This document shows, piece by piece, positions 11,261 to 23,700 of a stretch of 64,000 nucleotides of DNA (positions are counted from its first letter, which is position 1; each line of letters opens with the position of its first letter). The DNA lies in assembly GCA_031308135.1 (NCBI GenBank), contig JAHLJT010008756.1, positions 135,424,949 through 135,488,948 on the forward strand, written 5' to 3'. Under the pieces are notes generated by a model that was given only the letters and a program-made list of their open reading frames with translations, was not told where the DNA came from and searched no databases. The position numbers and the translations under genes were made by a program. This DNA comes from Acheta domesticus (taxonomy: Eukaryota > Arthropoda > Insecta > Orthoptera > Gryllidae).

Positions 11261-13189
11261 TCCGCTCAACTTGCTAAGCCATTCCGCTTTGGTTGCAATC
11301 CAACGTAACCAAAGGCCATTCTACATGAAGGGGCTAAATGCCTTGCTACAAATATCTCACTACTTTCTTACCAGACTGAAAACAGGCTTCAAACAAGTCG
11401 CAGAGACAAGCTAAAATAGTGTGTGTTGGCTCTTAGCGGAATCTTGCTATGCAGTTACCGTTTCCAAGACAATTTAGAATTTGACATCAAAAAGATTTGT
11501 GCACATGATTGATTGCATTTAAAAAAATAATTATGCTTGAATTTTGCTTTTTATCGCTTTTGTGATTGCTGGATTTCAAATGCTCTTGCGTTAGCCAAAT
11601 TAATTTTACTAATATTGTATATTGTAATATTCTAAATTGTCCGAGAAATTATGTAAATGATTACTTCTTTTTTGAAATGATCATCTCTACAAATTTGTCT
11701 GAAGCATTTTCTTCCCGTAAAGAATTAATCGAGGTATTCGAAGGAATGCACTTAGGTCTCCATGTAAATAACCTCTTAATTTAACCTCAGTTTTGGCATA
11801 TCTCACCGTTCAAAGAACCGTTTTTAAGAACTTACACATTTCTTGAAGCATTACTGAAACCATTATAATAAAAGTTACACTTTTATGCGTATTTACACTG
11901 TCATGCTCTTGAGAATACGATATGTGGCGAGATAACTTTGTTACATTGGAGAAGTAACATCACAGTGAGAAGATCAAGGCACTTCTGAATTCTTCGTCAT
12001 TATATTACGTATTATTTTTGCAATTTCGCTACTTTCAGCATTGAAAAGAGAATCAACAAATAGTTCTATTTATTTTAACCACGAGTCATATCAATATAAA
12101 TATCGTTAAAGTGGCTTTGTGAGAAAAGTTGATTTGACAATTTATTAAAAAATCTCATTTGTATACATTTTATTGATTTTTTTGTGAAATGCTACATGAA
12201 ACAAAATTAAAATAGAAAACTTCGAACTTTCCTTTCGTACTATTTACTTTCAAATGCTAGTTCAAAGTACATATACGGAACTGAGATACTAAGAAACCTA
12301 CTAATTTGTTTCATTTTGTAGTACTTTTTTGATAAAAATAGAAGTACTATTCTTTACCGTATACTTAATGTACAGTGTGATACAAAATTGACACGATGCT
12401 TTCAATATGGAAATGATCGTTTATTAAGGTATTCGAAGTGATTATTTCTTATAAGATAATTTCTGTCCTGAAGTGCCAATTGTATGTAGTTTGAACTGGT
12501 TTACACTTAAAAGTATTTAAGAAAATTGTCATTTCAACACTCTTAAATGATCACATCTCACTGTAATGAAATTTTGACAATCGAAAGGTATTTAATTAGC
12601 ACAGAAAAAAGCTGATTGCTGAGTATTTTTGATTCACAATAAGGTACAATTCATCAAATATGCAATCTCCGTTCGATTTAGCAATTTCCATTCCCGAAGG
12701 GTAAATTTTCCTCGGGGACAGGGCGAACACCGAATAGTCCAAAGTGTCCGAGGGGTGAATCTCTCAAGAGTGCGATGTTCATCTCAGAGGAGCGATGACC
12801 TCATCACCCCCTTGCAACGTTGCTAACACGGTGTCAGATACATAGGTGTGTTCACTCCCAGTCTAAAACTGAAGCTTATGCGAGGCTAGTTCTCACAGTT
12901 CTCGCATACAAGCGCTGCAATCTTTGGGTCTCATTTGGGCAAGGTCGTTATTGGTCGTGATCCATTCGACAGCTGATTTCTAATTTCAAGTCAGTGATTT
13001 GTCGTTTCGCGATGAAATTGGTAAAGACTAGAGCGAACAGTTACGAAAATGGGAAGGAAATGTTTTGTAAAACTGTGTAACAGCCACAGTTTAAGATGTC
13101 ATCTTAAGATGTATAACTTAAACCGCAACCCAAACCGATCGTGCGCACCATACGGAGAAGCGAAGAACTAGCTTCAAACGGGCTTCAGA
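11261..13189. other. AT-rich stretch, nothing recognised
   Basis: Mostly AT-rich sequence. No exon with convincing splice sites and no defined repeat ends were seen. The short frame 11566-11784 (plus) has no family resemblance. Confidence 0.5.
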
Positions 13190-13450
13190 AAATTTGCGCC
13201 AAAGTCGGCTAGTTGCCGCACCTGTATATCTTATACCGTGGTTGCTAATGAGGTGCGTGTTGTACGCTGAAGCCGCCGTCGCGCACGGGCTGTTGCGCTG
13301 GGTGCCCGTTGCAGGGCGCCGTCAACAGGCCGCGCCGGCGACGGGGGCGACGCTGGGCGATGGGGGGGGGGGCGCCCCTTCGCCCCACTCCCTTCATCCC
13401 CCCCTGGGCGGGGGCGGGCCGCCCGCCCGCCCGCTCTTTCCTGCAACCGC
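13190..13450. other. GC-rich CpG patch
   Basis: A 260-bp GC-rich patch with poly-G and poly-C runs and many CpG, similar in character to those at 10.8 and 14.4 kb. Frames are open on both strands for composition reasons. No gene is assigned. Confidence 0.45.
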
Positions 13451-14232
13451 TACTACCAACTCAACCAACTACTCTCGCTAGGGTTTTCAAGTACACTATC
13501 ACACTAGATCTACGCTCAAGCGGGGTTTATTGGGGAAAATCGCGAGGTTCCTTATCTGAAAATTTCAATTTGATTTCTTAAAAACGACGCGTTTTTCAGA
13601 GATAATGAGGGGGATGTAAATACAGATGCCAACCTACCCATTTATAATTACATGATAATATGTATGAATACGCAAATCAATGGTAAGTTAACATAGTTTT
13701 CTATTTGCACCGTTTACGCTTTTTCGTTATTCATAATATATCTCAATTTCACAGAAAAAATGACAATAGTTCGTATTTTTTAGGCGAATAAGCTTCAGGA
13801 GACTATCCTATTCACGTATGAGGGTGAATTCTAGATTACGTAAAGATATTATGTGACGGTTGTTGACGATGAATGACGATGAATTAATCAAACTCCTCAA
13901 TTTGTACAAAAACTGACATTGTTCACTGCAATAATCCACCCGACCGGGAGTTGAATTTTATGCCCAGTTGCTCTGATCGCTGCGTAACCAAGGCAACATA
14001 TAATAATTTCGTAGTCTCAATGCGTTGCTCGTTACATGATATTCGATTGTCTCACTGTTATATTCAATTGTTACACAGTAATAAGATTGCAAAATGGGAA
14101 TAATTTGCTCTGCGGAACGTTTCCGTAGAGGAGGTTAATGTAGGAGGTTAATGTGTTAATGTAGGAGGTGTCGGACGGTAGCGATGAAATGCTGCGGCCC
14201 TAGGATTGATAGATTGATTTTCCTGATCGTGT

Positions 14233-14350
14233 CAACTGCCAAGGTCGTCGGTCCCGTAACTGTAGTGCATGTTTTTTGATCTGGAGGAGGCGGTGATCCT
14301 GGCCCGCTGGATGGAGAGTTCGGCGCCGACCTGCCGTCGGCTATCGGCGT
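14233..14350 (-). mobile_element. 3' fragment of SINE family S1
   Basis: This segment matches the 3' part of the SINE copy at 24993-25580 in the same orientation: a GTCGGTCCCGTA / GTTAGTCCCGTA word, a run of T, a GGAGGMGG word, then GGATGG...GGCGCC and ACCTRCCGTCG. The tRNA-like head is missing. A very G-rich tract follows at 14360-14500. Confidence 0.6.
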
Positions 14351-14520
14351 TTTCCTGGAGCGCTGGGGGCGGGGCGCGGCGGTTGCAGAAGAGAGCGGCC
14401 GGCGGTTGGGGGCGTGGTCGCGGGCGGCGTTTGGGCTCGGGGGCGGGGCGGGGCGGGGCATGGGGCGGGGGGCGGGGGGGGCGGGAGACCTGCCCGGATT
14501 CCGCGGAGAGGGATGGCGAA
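14351..14520. repeat. G-run tract
   Basis: The plus strand carries many GGGGCGGGGC-like runs over about 150 bp. This gives strong G-quadruplex potential and opens artefact frames on both strands. It directly follows the SINE fragment. No gene is assigned. Confidence 0.6.
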
Positions 14521-17500
14521 ATAATGGAACCATCGATGTATCGGACATCGATAACATCGAACCAATGAACATCGATGATTTTACACATAAGGTTTAATTC
14601 GATTTATTCTTAATTTACAGTAAGTATTTAAGCATCTCATTTTACATTTTCAGAAAATCTTGACGGAAGTTACATTGTATCCAACAGTCCTTTCTTTGCA
14701 TGTCGGCAAATATTGTGATCTCATAAATTTAAAATGTAACAGGAGGAAACAAATCTTTATATCCTAAACACTCAAATTTTTCGACACAACGTATATGTAT
14801 TAACAAACTATTATCTAAGTTAAAAATTCAAAACGCATAAAATGGGCATTTATGATAACTGTTATTTCCCTTTTTCTCATTTCACTCAAAAATATTTTTC
14901 AAACATTGCCAACATTATTTTCGTTGTGTAAGGTTTCTAACATTTTGTGTTGTGGTTGTGGTATGGGGACGCAATAATCTTTCAATATTTCACTCGGTGG
15001 ATGTACGCGGATCCACTAAAACAATTAAGCGAGGTTATGACATTTCTATGTTTATTATATTGTTACTCAACTGTATAATCAATCACAAAATGACGGTCGG
15101 CAAAATTCGTGAAAAACGCCATCCTATGTTTCAACGTTCGACTACATCGTTGTCCGAGCACGAGACGAATTATTTCGCTACTGAGTCGTTGATACATTGG
15201 CCTCAAACCCCTTTCCATCTATTTTATCCGGCTTGGACGAACGCACTGAAGCGTTTGCGTGGATGTTTTTAGAACATCGATGAATCATTGCCATCCCCAC
15301 CCCTCACCGTGACGTCATCATCTTCCTTCTCCCACCCTCAATGGACTCGCTCGAATGTGCGGTAGACCCCCAGCGACAGAGAAAACAGTGTTAAATTGCG
15401 AAAGGTCAGCAAAATGCGAATGTTTTAGGAAATTAATGTAACGAAAGTAATGAACGATAAGATAACAAGACAAAAAGTTAAATTCTATGTCTTAAACAAT
15501 CCAAATAATATAAATAATATTAATAAATAAAAAAGTAATAAACGTTCGAACGAGCTGAAGTGGCTGACTGGCCTATTTTATATAGCAAAGGCTCTAATCG
15601 GCGCTGGCGTTGAGCTGACTTGTCGCCAGTGTCTCCCAGCATGCATCATGCTTAAACAAGATGGCGATTTCGTTCAGAAAACTCATGCATGTGATCAGCG
15701 GATTCATTCGGAACGCAAAGTCGTACGCTAAATGATAGAATAATAGTAATAAGCACGGTGCGAACAATTTTGAATAACACAGTACCATTTCACAGTCCAA
15801 TACTAAGTTGTATTACTGAATCCAGCGCAATAATATTTACAGCGTTAAAGAGAAACGCAATAAATTCGATTGAATGCCGGAAATGTCGTTGCCTTGCTAG
15901 GACTCGTGCTACATAGTAATCACAATGTTGTCAAAAGTTAACTTGGAATAAATCAAAATTACCACTTAAATATGGGCAAATGCGTTTAGTTTAGTGTCGT
16001 TTGAGCACCAGCTTGTGTCTGATTGTCCATAACTGTCTGGTGTTTTGCTTTTTATGTAAACAGTTGTTTTGAAATATTGTTGGCTCATTAAGTAAGAAAC
16101 CTTTAAAGAAGAAAGAAATTTGGGGAGGTAAAGCCGTTTTAATTGATTTAATATGACTTAAAGAAGCTCATCAACTTGGCATACTATTATACGTTAAAAC
16201 GCAAATATCACAATTTACAAGGCAATCGTTTCAGATGTCAATCCTCAACTTCACGATGTGAGGCAACATTCATTCACTCCCGAGTTATGTGAAGTTCTAG
16301 AATTATCAATATCATTATTATTACTATATTAAACATGACATAGAAACATAACATTTTTTTTCAATAACTCAGTAGTATAATGTACATTCTACTTTCATTC
16401 TGCACCTCTCTTCCGATCAAGAATTCATCCTTCCTTGAATGGTTAGTTTACATACATTATTTGATGTGCTACACAAGTCACTCAATATGCAACAAAAATT
16501 ATTTGTGCTCTTCTGCGTGTCTTCTGCATTCACTGAGTCCATAGGCTTCAACAATACCTACTACTATCATTCATTATAAAACTCTAATCACTTCATTCTA
16601 AAATTTTTCTTTTGATGACTTTTACGTAAGCTCAGAACACGATACTATCTACAAATACTGAGAAGTTCAGTACAAAGAATATCATTACTTGAAATTTATA
16701 AACTCTTACCATTTCATGCAAGCGTATGAACTAGGTGTATTTAATTAACAATCAGGCTTTCGTGCTGCCGTTTCCTTAAAAGTATAAAAACAAACATAAT
16801 TTACTATTTTACACTATTTTACCGAGAGATTGAACAAACTCTCTTTATTCATTAAGCATTCGGTAAAATAACTGTACCAATATCAATTTATAAGAGTACC
16901 GTCCGATCACTATATTTAAACATAATACTTACAACATTAAATAAACTTTTTTTTACCACGTCAATACAAAATATTACAGATAGTACACATTACATTTACA
17001 AATCATTTCAGATATGTTTACTGAACAAAATCGGCAGAAATTTTACCACTACAGAACGAGTTATATTGAGCTCTGAAACTGGTACTTTATATTTTATCAG
17101 ATTTGGAAAGTGAAAACTACTCAAAAGTGAATATTTCACTTTTCATGTCTTATTTTTAGTGGTAGGTCGGATACAATATTAAATATGTGGCATACTTTGC
17201 TACATGGTTTCTGAAAGATGCATGCAGAAAATTACGGATACTCCAATGCAGTAATGGCAAATACGTTATGCAGAAATCATGCTACTGAATACTTAGTGTT
17301 TATGCGGTAGACACCGTCTTTACGATTGTAGAGCAGGGAGTAGAGAATTTGCAGTAATACAAGACTGAAAGATGAATCCCATGATAGAAAATATACTCCC
17401 TCGCAACATTTGAAGAGAATGAATTAATGAATGAATTTTGCTCCCAACAGTTACATACTGCGTGACCCTACTCCCTACTGACTCTTACTCCACATGTAAT

Positions 17501-18558
17501 TTCGGGATCCCCCAAATCACTTCTCAGTTGAAGCTGTTCTATTACCTCTTTGCCCTGGGGTAAGCACACAGGGAACCGAACGTAGGGAGGTATTTAATAT
17601 TGACAAGAGAGCATTAAAGCCCTGTCTTTCTAAGAAATAAAATTATTATTTACAAACATATGAACATTTTCTGGAGTTTGGAAGAAAAATATGTCACTAA
17701 TATATTTTTGAATACCTATATAGTTTGTATACAACAAAATTGTATTGGATATAAATATCAAATCGCTACTTAACCGTAATGCGTCTACTTTTGTTTTACA
17801 AAATAAATAAGTTTGAGTTGTTAATTTGTATAACAAAGTTATAATATTTGTTGATATTAAATTCATTGTAAAATTTTACATGTGAAACAAACATCTAGAA
17901 GTCCCAGCTAAGGGAAAGAATGTTTATGATAAAACCTTATTAAATGCTGGAAGATATTTGTTTTCCATCCCCTAGACCCATCTATCGCTATTTGTCTCAT
18001 TCAAATACAAAATGAGTTAAAAATAGAATAAAATGCATGGCAATATTAACAGCAGTACAATATGTCATGTCGAGCATTCGCTCCCCGAGGTAAAACTCAG
18101 GCCTCGGGTTGTGATAATTGTGCTATGACCAGTGGGCCGTTTCGTCTAGTACATGCAGATTCATGTGCCAAACCCGCATTCACGACGTGATGAACTGTAT
18201 GGTAGCCTGACAAACGTCACCAAGATAAGAATGCGTCAGCGGTACTCAGAAGGAAATGAGTGGAGAACACTAGAAGGCTGCCGTTCGCAAATGGCCCTGC
18301 ACCAGCACTGCATTTCCTGCGTCACATAGCATTCCTATCGGACTAGCCATGCAATATGAAGTAACGTCAGTGTGTCATCGAAACACAAGATATTCATAAC
18401 AGGTAAAAATGTTCATATACTACTTATCTTGGAGATGCATCAGAGCAGAACATGCTACATTCAACTGCTCTACAGTAGATATAATAATGGAGAGGTTAAT
18501 AAGCACTTGTTTAAAGTTGTGGTGGTGTGGTGGTGGTGGTTGTCCGGCGGAGCGCTGA
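14521..18558 (-). other. Downstream flank, possibly including the 3' UTR, of the SNAP25 gene
   Basis: AT-rich sequence below the SNAP25 stop codon, with no exon of another gene recognised. In the minus-strand (transcript) direction the first bases after the stop carry CCACCACCA-type repeats (about 18518-18542). Several minus-strand AATAAA-like signals are possible, for example near 16844. The true polyadenylation site cannot be chosen from sequence. A CRE-like TGACGTCA is at about 15311. The segment 18060-18350 is GC-richer and may be a transposon remnant. Confidence 0.4.
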
Positions 18559-18621
18559 TTACTTGAGCAGGGCGTGAGCCTTCTCGTTCGCCTCTGCCAC
18601 GCTGTGCACGTTGGAGTCGGC
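18559..18621 (-). CDS. Snap25: SNAP25 exon 7 (C-terminal end and stop)
   Basis: 63 nt, 21 codons including TAA at 18561-18559. The acceptor is TTGTTCCAG and phase is 0. It encodes the last turns of the second SNARE motif, [20 protein letters not shown]. The ADSN start and the LLK end match the family. The exon lies 163 nt from a LINE fragment on the opposite strand in intron 6. Confidence 0.95.
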   Translation of the reverse strand, partial: ADSNVHSVAEANEKAHALLK

Positions 18622-19014
18622 CTGGAACAAGCGCACACATGCACACTTCCTACGCCTGCACAACGAACGTTACTGCCTCCTAGGGCGTCGAAGATGATCA
18701 CCGTTTGCCAATTAACATGTAGTGGGAAATTAGAACACAGAGGAGACACAGCATGGGCAGATATCGGTAAAAAAATTACGTAAACCAGATTATAAAAGCA
18801 GAGGAGACCATCCTTGGAAAATACGATGTAGAAAGCAAAGAACTGATATAGGCAATTTCTCCTTTGTGAATCGCTTTATAGTAGATTCGAACAAACTACC
18901 TGCAAAAGCACTAGAGCCTCGTCCTTCTAATGTAGGCAAATTTAAAAATTTACTTAATTCCATTTAGATCACTATCAATACTGAGACAATTACCTTTATT
19001 ATTATTATTATTAT

Positions 19015-19046
<32 letters not shown>

Positions 19047-19986
19047 TTATTATTACTGATATAATATCATCATTATCATACTTATAAATATCATCATTAT
19101 TAACACTGCTTTTAGCTTTGGTGTAATTTTTAAGTTGTTATTATTGCATACATAGTTTTTATTTTTATTATTATTGTCATGTCCGTTATACAGAGAAGTG
19201 AAGTATTAGTTAAACTAGAAGTCAGTTTATAGATAACTAGAAATTAATTAGAACTAGGATAACATCCTCTAATTCTAATGGTAATTCTAATTGTAAATGG
19301 TTGTTATTGTTCTAATTCTAATTGTTGTCATGTTGGCCACCGAGCATGAGCTCAAAGCGAACTTCTTCAATGGTCAATTTAAGGTCTCCAGGAATTTTGT
19401 ACATTTGCAAAAAAGATTCGGTATTTTGTATTAAGGTCTCCAGAAATATATAAATTGATATTAACAAATGTTAACTGCATTCCAAAGATAACGGATATGC
19501 GATGCGATTTTTGCCATAAAGAATTTGTCGTATCAATTTTACGTTAATTGCATTTAAGTAACATGATTAATTACGATCATGTTTGCACAGTGCAATAGCT
19601 TAAAAAAGACAATGATACACATGTTAAAGCATTGAAGATAGTACATGCCGTAGTTCCTTATTACTTGCAACCGGAGTTCGCTTACAGCGTCTCATTCCAA
19701 CTACTAACTTAAAGAAACGTTGAAGGGACGGATTGGCAGAACATAATAATTGCAGCTACATTATATTAATTATAGCAGGTTATTAAAATAGTTAATATTG
19801 TTATTAGCATATTATGATTATCAATATTATAATTATATATTACATTACACGAATTGTATTGTAGTATATTATGGTATTAATATTGTGTTTATTTTTCTCA
19901 GTTTTTTGGTAATTCATTTTATTAATTGTACAGATTTACAAAATCAAAGCACAATCAAAATACAATATTTATGCAACATGAAACAC

Positions 19987-20021
<35 letters not shown>

Positions 20022-20729
20022 CTCTAAATCACGACTAAAGATGTTATGTGTCGGCTGAATATACAATCTACTCCAGGTTGCAACCAGCTACCTAAGGAGT
20101 AGATCTAGGGACTGTCGGTGCCTCTACAATACTTTGCGCAAAATGTGGGCTGTTCCAAATAAAGCGATTTCTTGAACTTCCCAATCTTTTGAATTACCTG
20201 GGAGTTTAGACAAGTTCTTACACAAATTTTGCGGAACAAATCCCAGAGCTCCGATAACTATCGGGACGACCTGTGCTTTTACACCCCACATTCGGCTGAT
20301 CTCGATTTCCAAACTCTTGTATTTAAGACGTTTCTCTGCCTCCTTGGTAACGACGTTTTGATCGCAAGGTACAGCAACATCGACAAGTAAACACGATTTG
20401 TTCTCCAAATCCCGGATGACTATATCCGGTTTGTTTGCCAATATCGTGCGATCAGTTTGAATTTGTTGGTCGTACAATATCGTACACAATCCAACAGATG
20501 TCACCGGTTTCGGTGAGTGTTCTTACCACTTGGGGCATGTGTTTGGAACATCGAGGGCGGTACAGATCTGCCAGTGGAGGAAGCTACACACCCTGTCGTG
20601 TCTTTTCAAGTATTCGGTCTTTGCTAAGACTGGACAAGCTGAGACAATATGATCAATGGTTTCTACGTGTTCCTGACAAATGCGGCATTTATCATCTTGG
20701 GAAATTTTGAGAACCGCTTTATCATAATG

Positions 20730-20772
<43 letters not shown>

Positions 20773-23700
20773 CTCGTGCTTGTTTTCAAGAGTTGTGTGG
20801 TGTTATGAAGAGGAGTGGTGTATAAAATGAGAAAGTGAGTAGTTAGGAAATCAAGTGCTAAATGTTTTAAAGTATCTACTTAGGGTAGCCATGAGCATTT
20901 AGAGTTATTGTCATTATTATTATTAGCATTGTTATCATTATCGTTATTATATAAGTGTAATTATAAAATCACGTGTTTAATATTTTAAAATAACGAAAAA
21001 GAATTGTTATAAACATGTAGAATTATTGCTATTCTTCTGCCCTGCAGAATCCCTGCAGAAATAATAAATATCTTCCATGCAGTCATGATACGTGCGTGCG
21101 TGCGTAGCTACCTTTCTCTGTATCCTGTTGATGAGCACTTCCTGGTTGGAGAGGGCGTTCCCTATGTCCAGAGCCATGTTGCGCATGTTGCCCACCATAG
21201 CGCTCACCTCCTCCATGTTCTCCTCCATCTCCTGTTCTCTGGCGTCGTTGGTTATCCTGTGCATGGGAGAGAAAGCGTTATCTTCTGGGTTGTGTTTAGA
21301 GCAGGGCTGCTCAAGTACGCTGTCCCCCTAGCGTTCACTGAGATCGGGCGCGATCGGCTCTAGCGTAGTGAAAGAACAGTAACACACGGACCACTGGAGC
21401 GGACCATTACGGGCAGACTGATTCAACTTTTTGCATTTAAACTACCCTGGCTTAAATCCCTAGATATTGAAGATAGTAATTCAAATGGACTTTCACAATT
21501 TCGAGTGCTACAAGATTTTTGTCGAAGAATTAACTAAGAAAGATATTCATTTTCAATGTACTAATGAATATTCAATTTATTTCTAGTTTTCTTAATTATA
21601 TCGAGTGATATGTTGAACTTAAATATCAAACTCAAATCTTAAACAATATTTGATTAATAACTTGGGGAAAAGTAGTCCCATTCATTCTTCATTCCTAAAA
21701 CGTTTACTTCACCTGGAAGGGTCACAATTCCTATTAGATGATTAATGAAGAATCCTGTGGAATTCTTCAGATACGTTACACTTGCGTTAAACAGTTAAAG
21801 CATAATATTTTGGTTTAAAAAATCTATTTGCAAAAGTCATCCCTCTTGTGTTATTTTGGATGAAGAAACACACTAAACCCACCAAAAACAACACCTCATA
21901 ACATTAGCAATAAATAATTCTTTCATCTCAGTAGGACAGATTCCCGTAAAAAAGTGTTTTTTGTAATGTTTCAATTTTGTCGGAACTTGTCACCAGAACT
22001 TAGTGCGCGTTTAAAAGACTCGAAGCATTATTCGAGACTTGGAGGCCATTACTGTCACTTGCGAACAGCGAGTGTCCTGGAATTCCGGCGTCCGGCTGGC
22101 GGGCAAAAGTTCGGGATCTAACGGCTGTACAGTAACGAAGCGTTTTTCTCCGAAATATTACAAACATATAATTGTGGAGAAGATGGTGTGTCTGTTTTTT
22201 TTCACACGAAACGACTCCATCTCCATTAGCATATTTAGTGATCAGTATATTCATTTTCGTAATAATGTTCGTTACGCAACCAGAGAAACGATAAAGTTAC
22301 TCTTAACGGCGACAGTCCTCCGTCGACCGTTCGAAACCGTTCGAAATCGAAAGAAATTATTTAGTATATCAAAAGATGGCGTGTGAGTTCTACTCCAAGT
22401 AAACTTATAATCGTCTCCTATATTATTTCAGTAGTATACCTTCGCTTTGCGTCTCTCACACGAAACCAATCTGTATAAATGAGGTCTCTAAAGAAAGGGA
22501 ATTTCACGGAGACGTGACAAATTGCACTTTGACTTTCAAAATTTGAAGGACGTGTTTAAGAACTCCTACAAATATTCATGTAAATGCAACCCGCAAGGCA
22601 TGTCAGAATTCTTTAATCTATGTCGTTAAATACCTCCTAAATGAAGCGTTCTAGGGCCTGAAAAAATAAAATATTGAGGCCAAACGCCTCAGAGAAACGT
22701 TTCTCACACCGTAATCTACAAGACGAGACCTTTTTGACCATTCTATTACGTTTTTGCTGATTCGCCGTTTCTCGATTCTACCCCAAGTTTAGAGCCTGTA
22801 GAATCTGCACCTGTATGTGAAATGACTAATTACTTGATATTCTTTGCGATTAACTTACACGGGTGTACCTCTTTGCTCGATAATAATGTTAAATAAGAGT
22901 AGTTTGTTGCCAAGAGTGTATTATATTGTTATCTACTGCAATGTGAAATATAGAACAAGTGACGGAGGATAAGAGTGTCTTGAAGTAAGATATATATCAC
23001 AGGCCTAATACGGAAATGGAGAAATAAGGAAGAGGATGGGGTATAGCATGCGAGAGTTCTCGCACGTGTATGCTTGTATTAACTTAATTTTCATAAAAAT
23101 AATATTATATGCCCACTGCGCTTCCCCCCCCGCCCCGCTCCGCCCCTCACCACCCCACCTTTTCTATTATTTTTGTGACTATCAAGGAAAGCGAAAAGCT
23201 AAGTCTGAAGGAAGATTAAAAACAACATTTGGAGAAATTTTTCAAAGAAGTATGAATTGTTCCAAGAACATCTCTCTTTAATGCAGAATAAAGTTTTATT
23301 GAAAATTTGTTTTCAACATCAATTGCATTGTTATTTTGTTTGATATTCTGTAAGTACATTAGTAGTTCCTCTACTTCCCTCTCCTTCTTAATGGAAAGGA
23401 TAGACAAATGGATAGGGAAAGGGTGGGATTTAATATGCGAGAGTTCTCGCACGGGTACGCTAGTATTATATGCAGTGGCGAAGCGTCAGGGTAGGCAGAG
23501 TAAGCTGAGCTATCCCTAAGAATCTTGAAGAACGCGGGAGATATATCTTCACTAAAAAAGAAAATTGTCAATTTATAATGTTATTTTAGCCAATTTATGC
23601 CATAAAGTACGCGCACCAAGTTCATTTTTCTGTTCTTATGCGCATTCAATGCGAAGTGTCTTTGTCGCCGCCCGGTGCATCGGGCAGGCTGGGGAGTGAG

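Larger units (their letters stand above)
18622..21111 (-). other. SNAP25 intron 6
   Basis: A 2490-nt intron, GTAGCT...CCAG. It holds an antisense LINE C-terminal fragment (18785-18967), TTA/TAG microsatellites (18990-19060) and an R2-type LINE fragment between two ATT microsatellites (19988-20770). The rest is AT-rich and unassigned. Confidence 0.9.

Noticed and set aside
10820..11269. Frames of up to 149 codons in the CpG island
   Set aside because: Arg/Ala/Gly/Pro-rich on both strands, consistent with GC composition; no motif.
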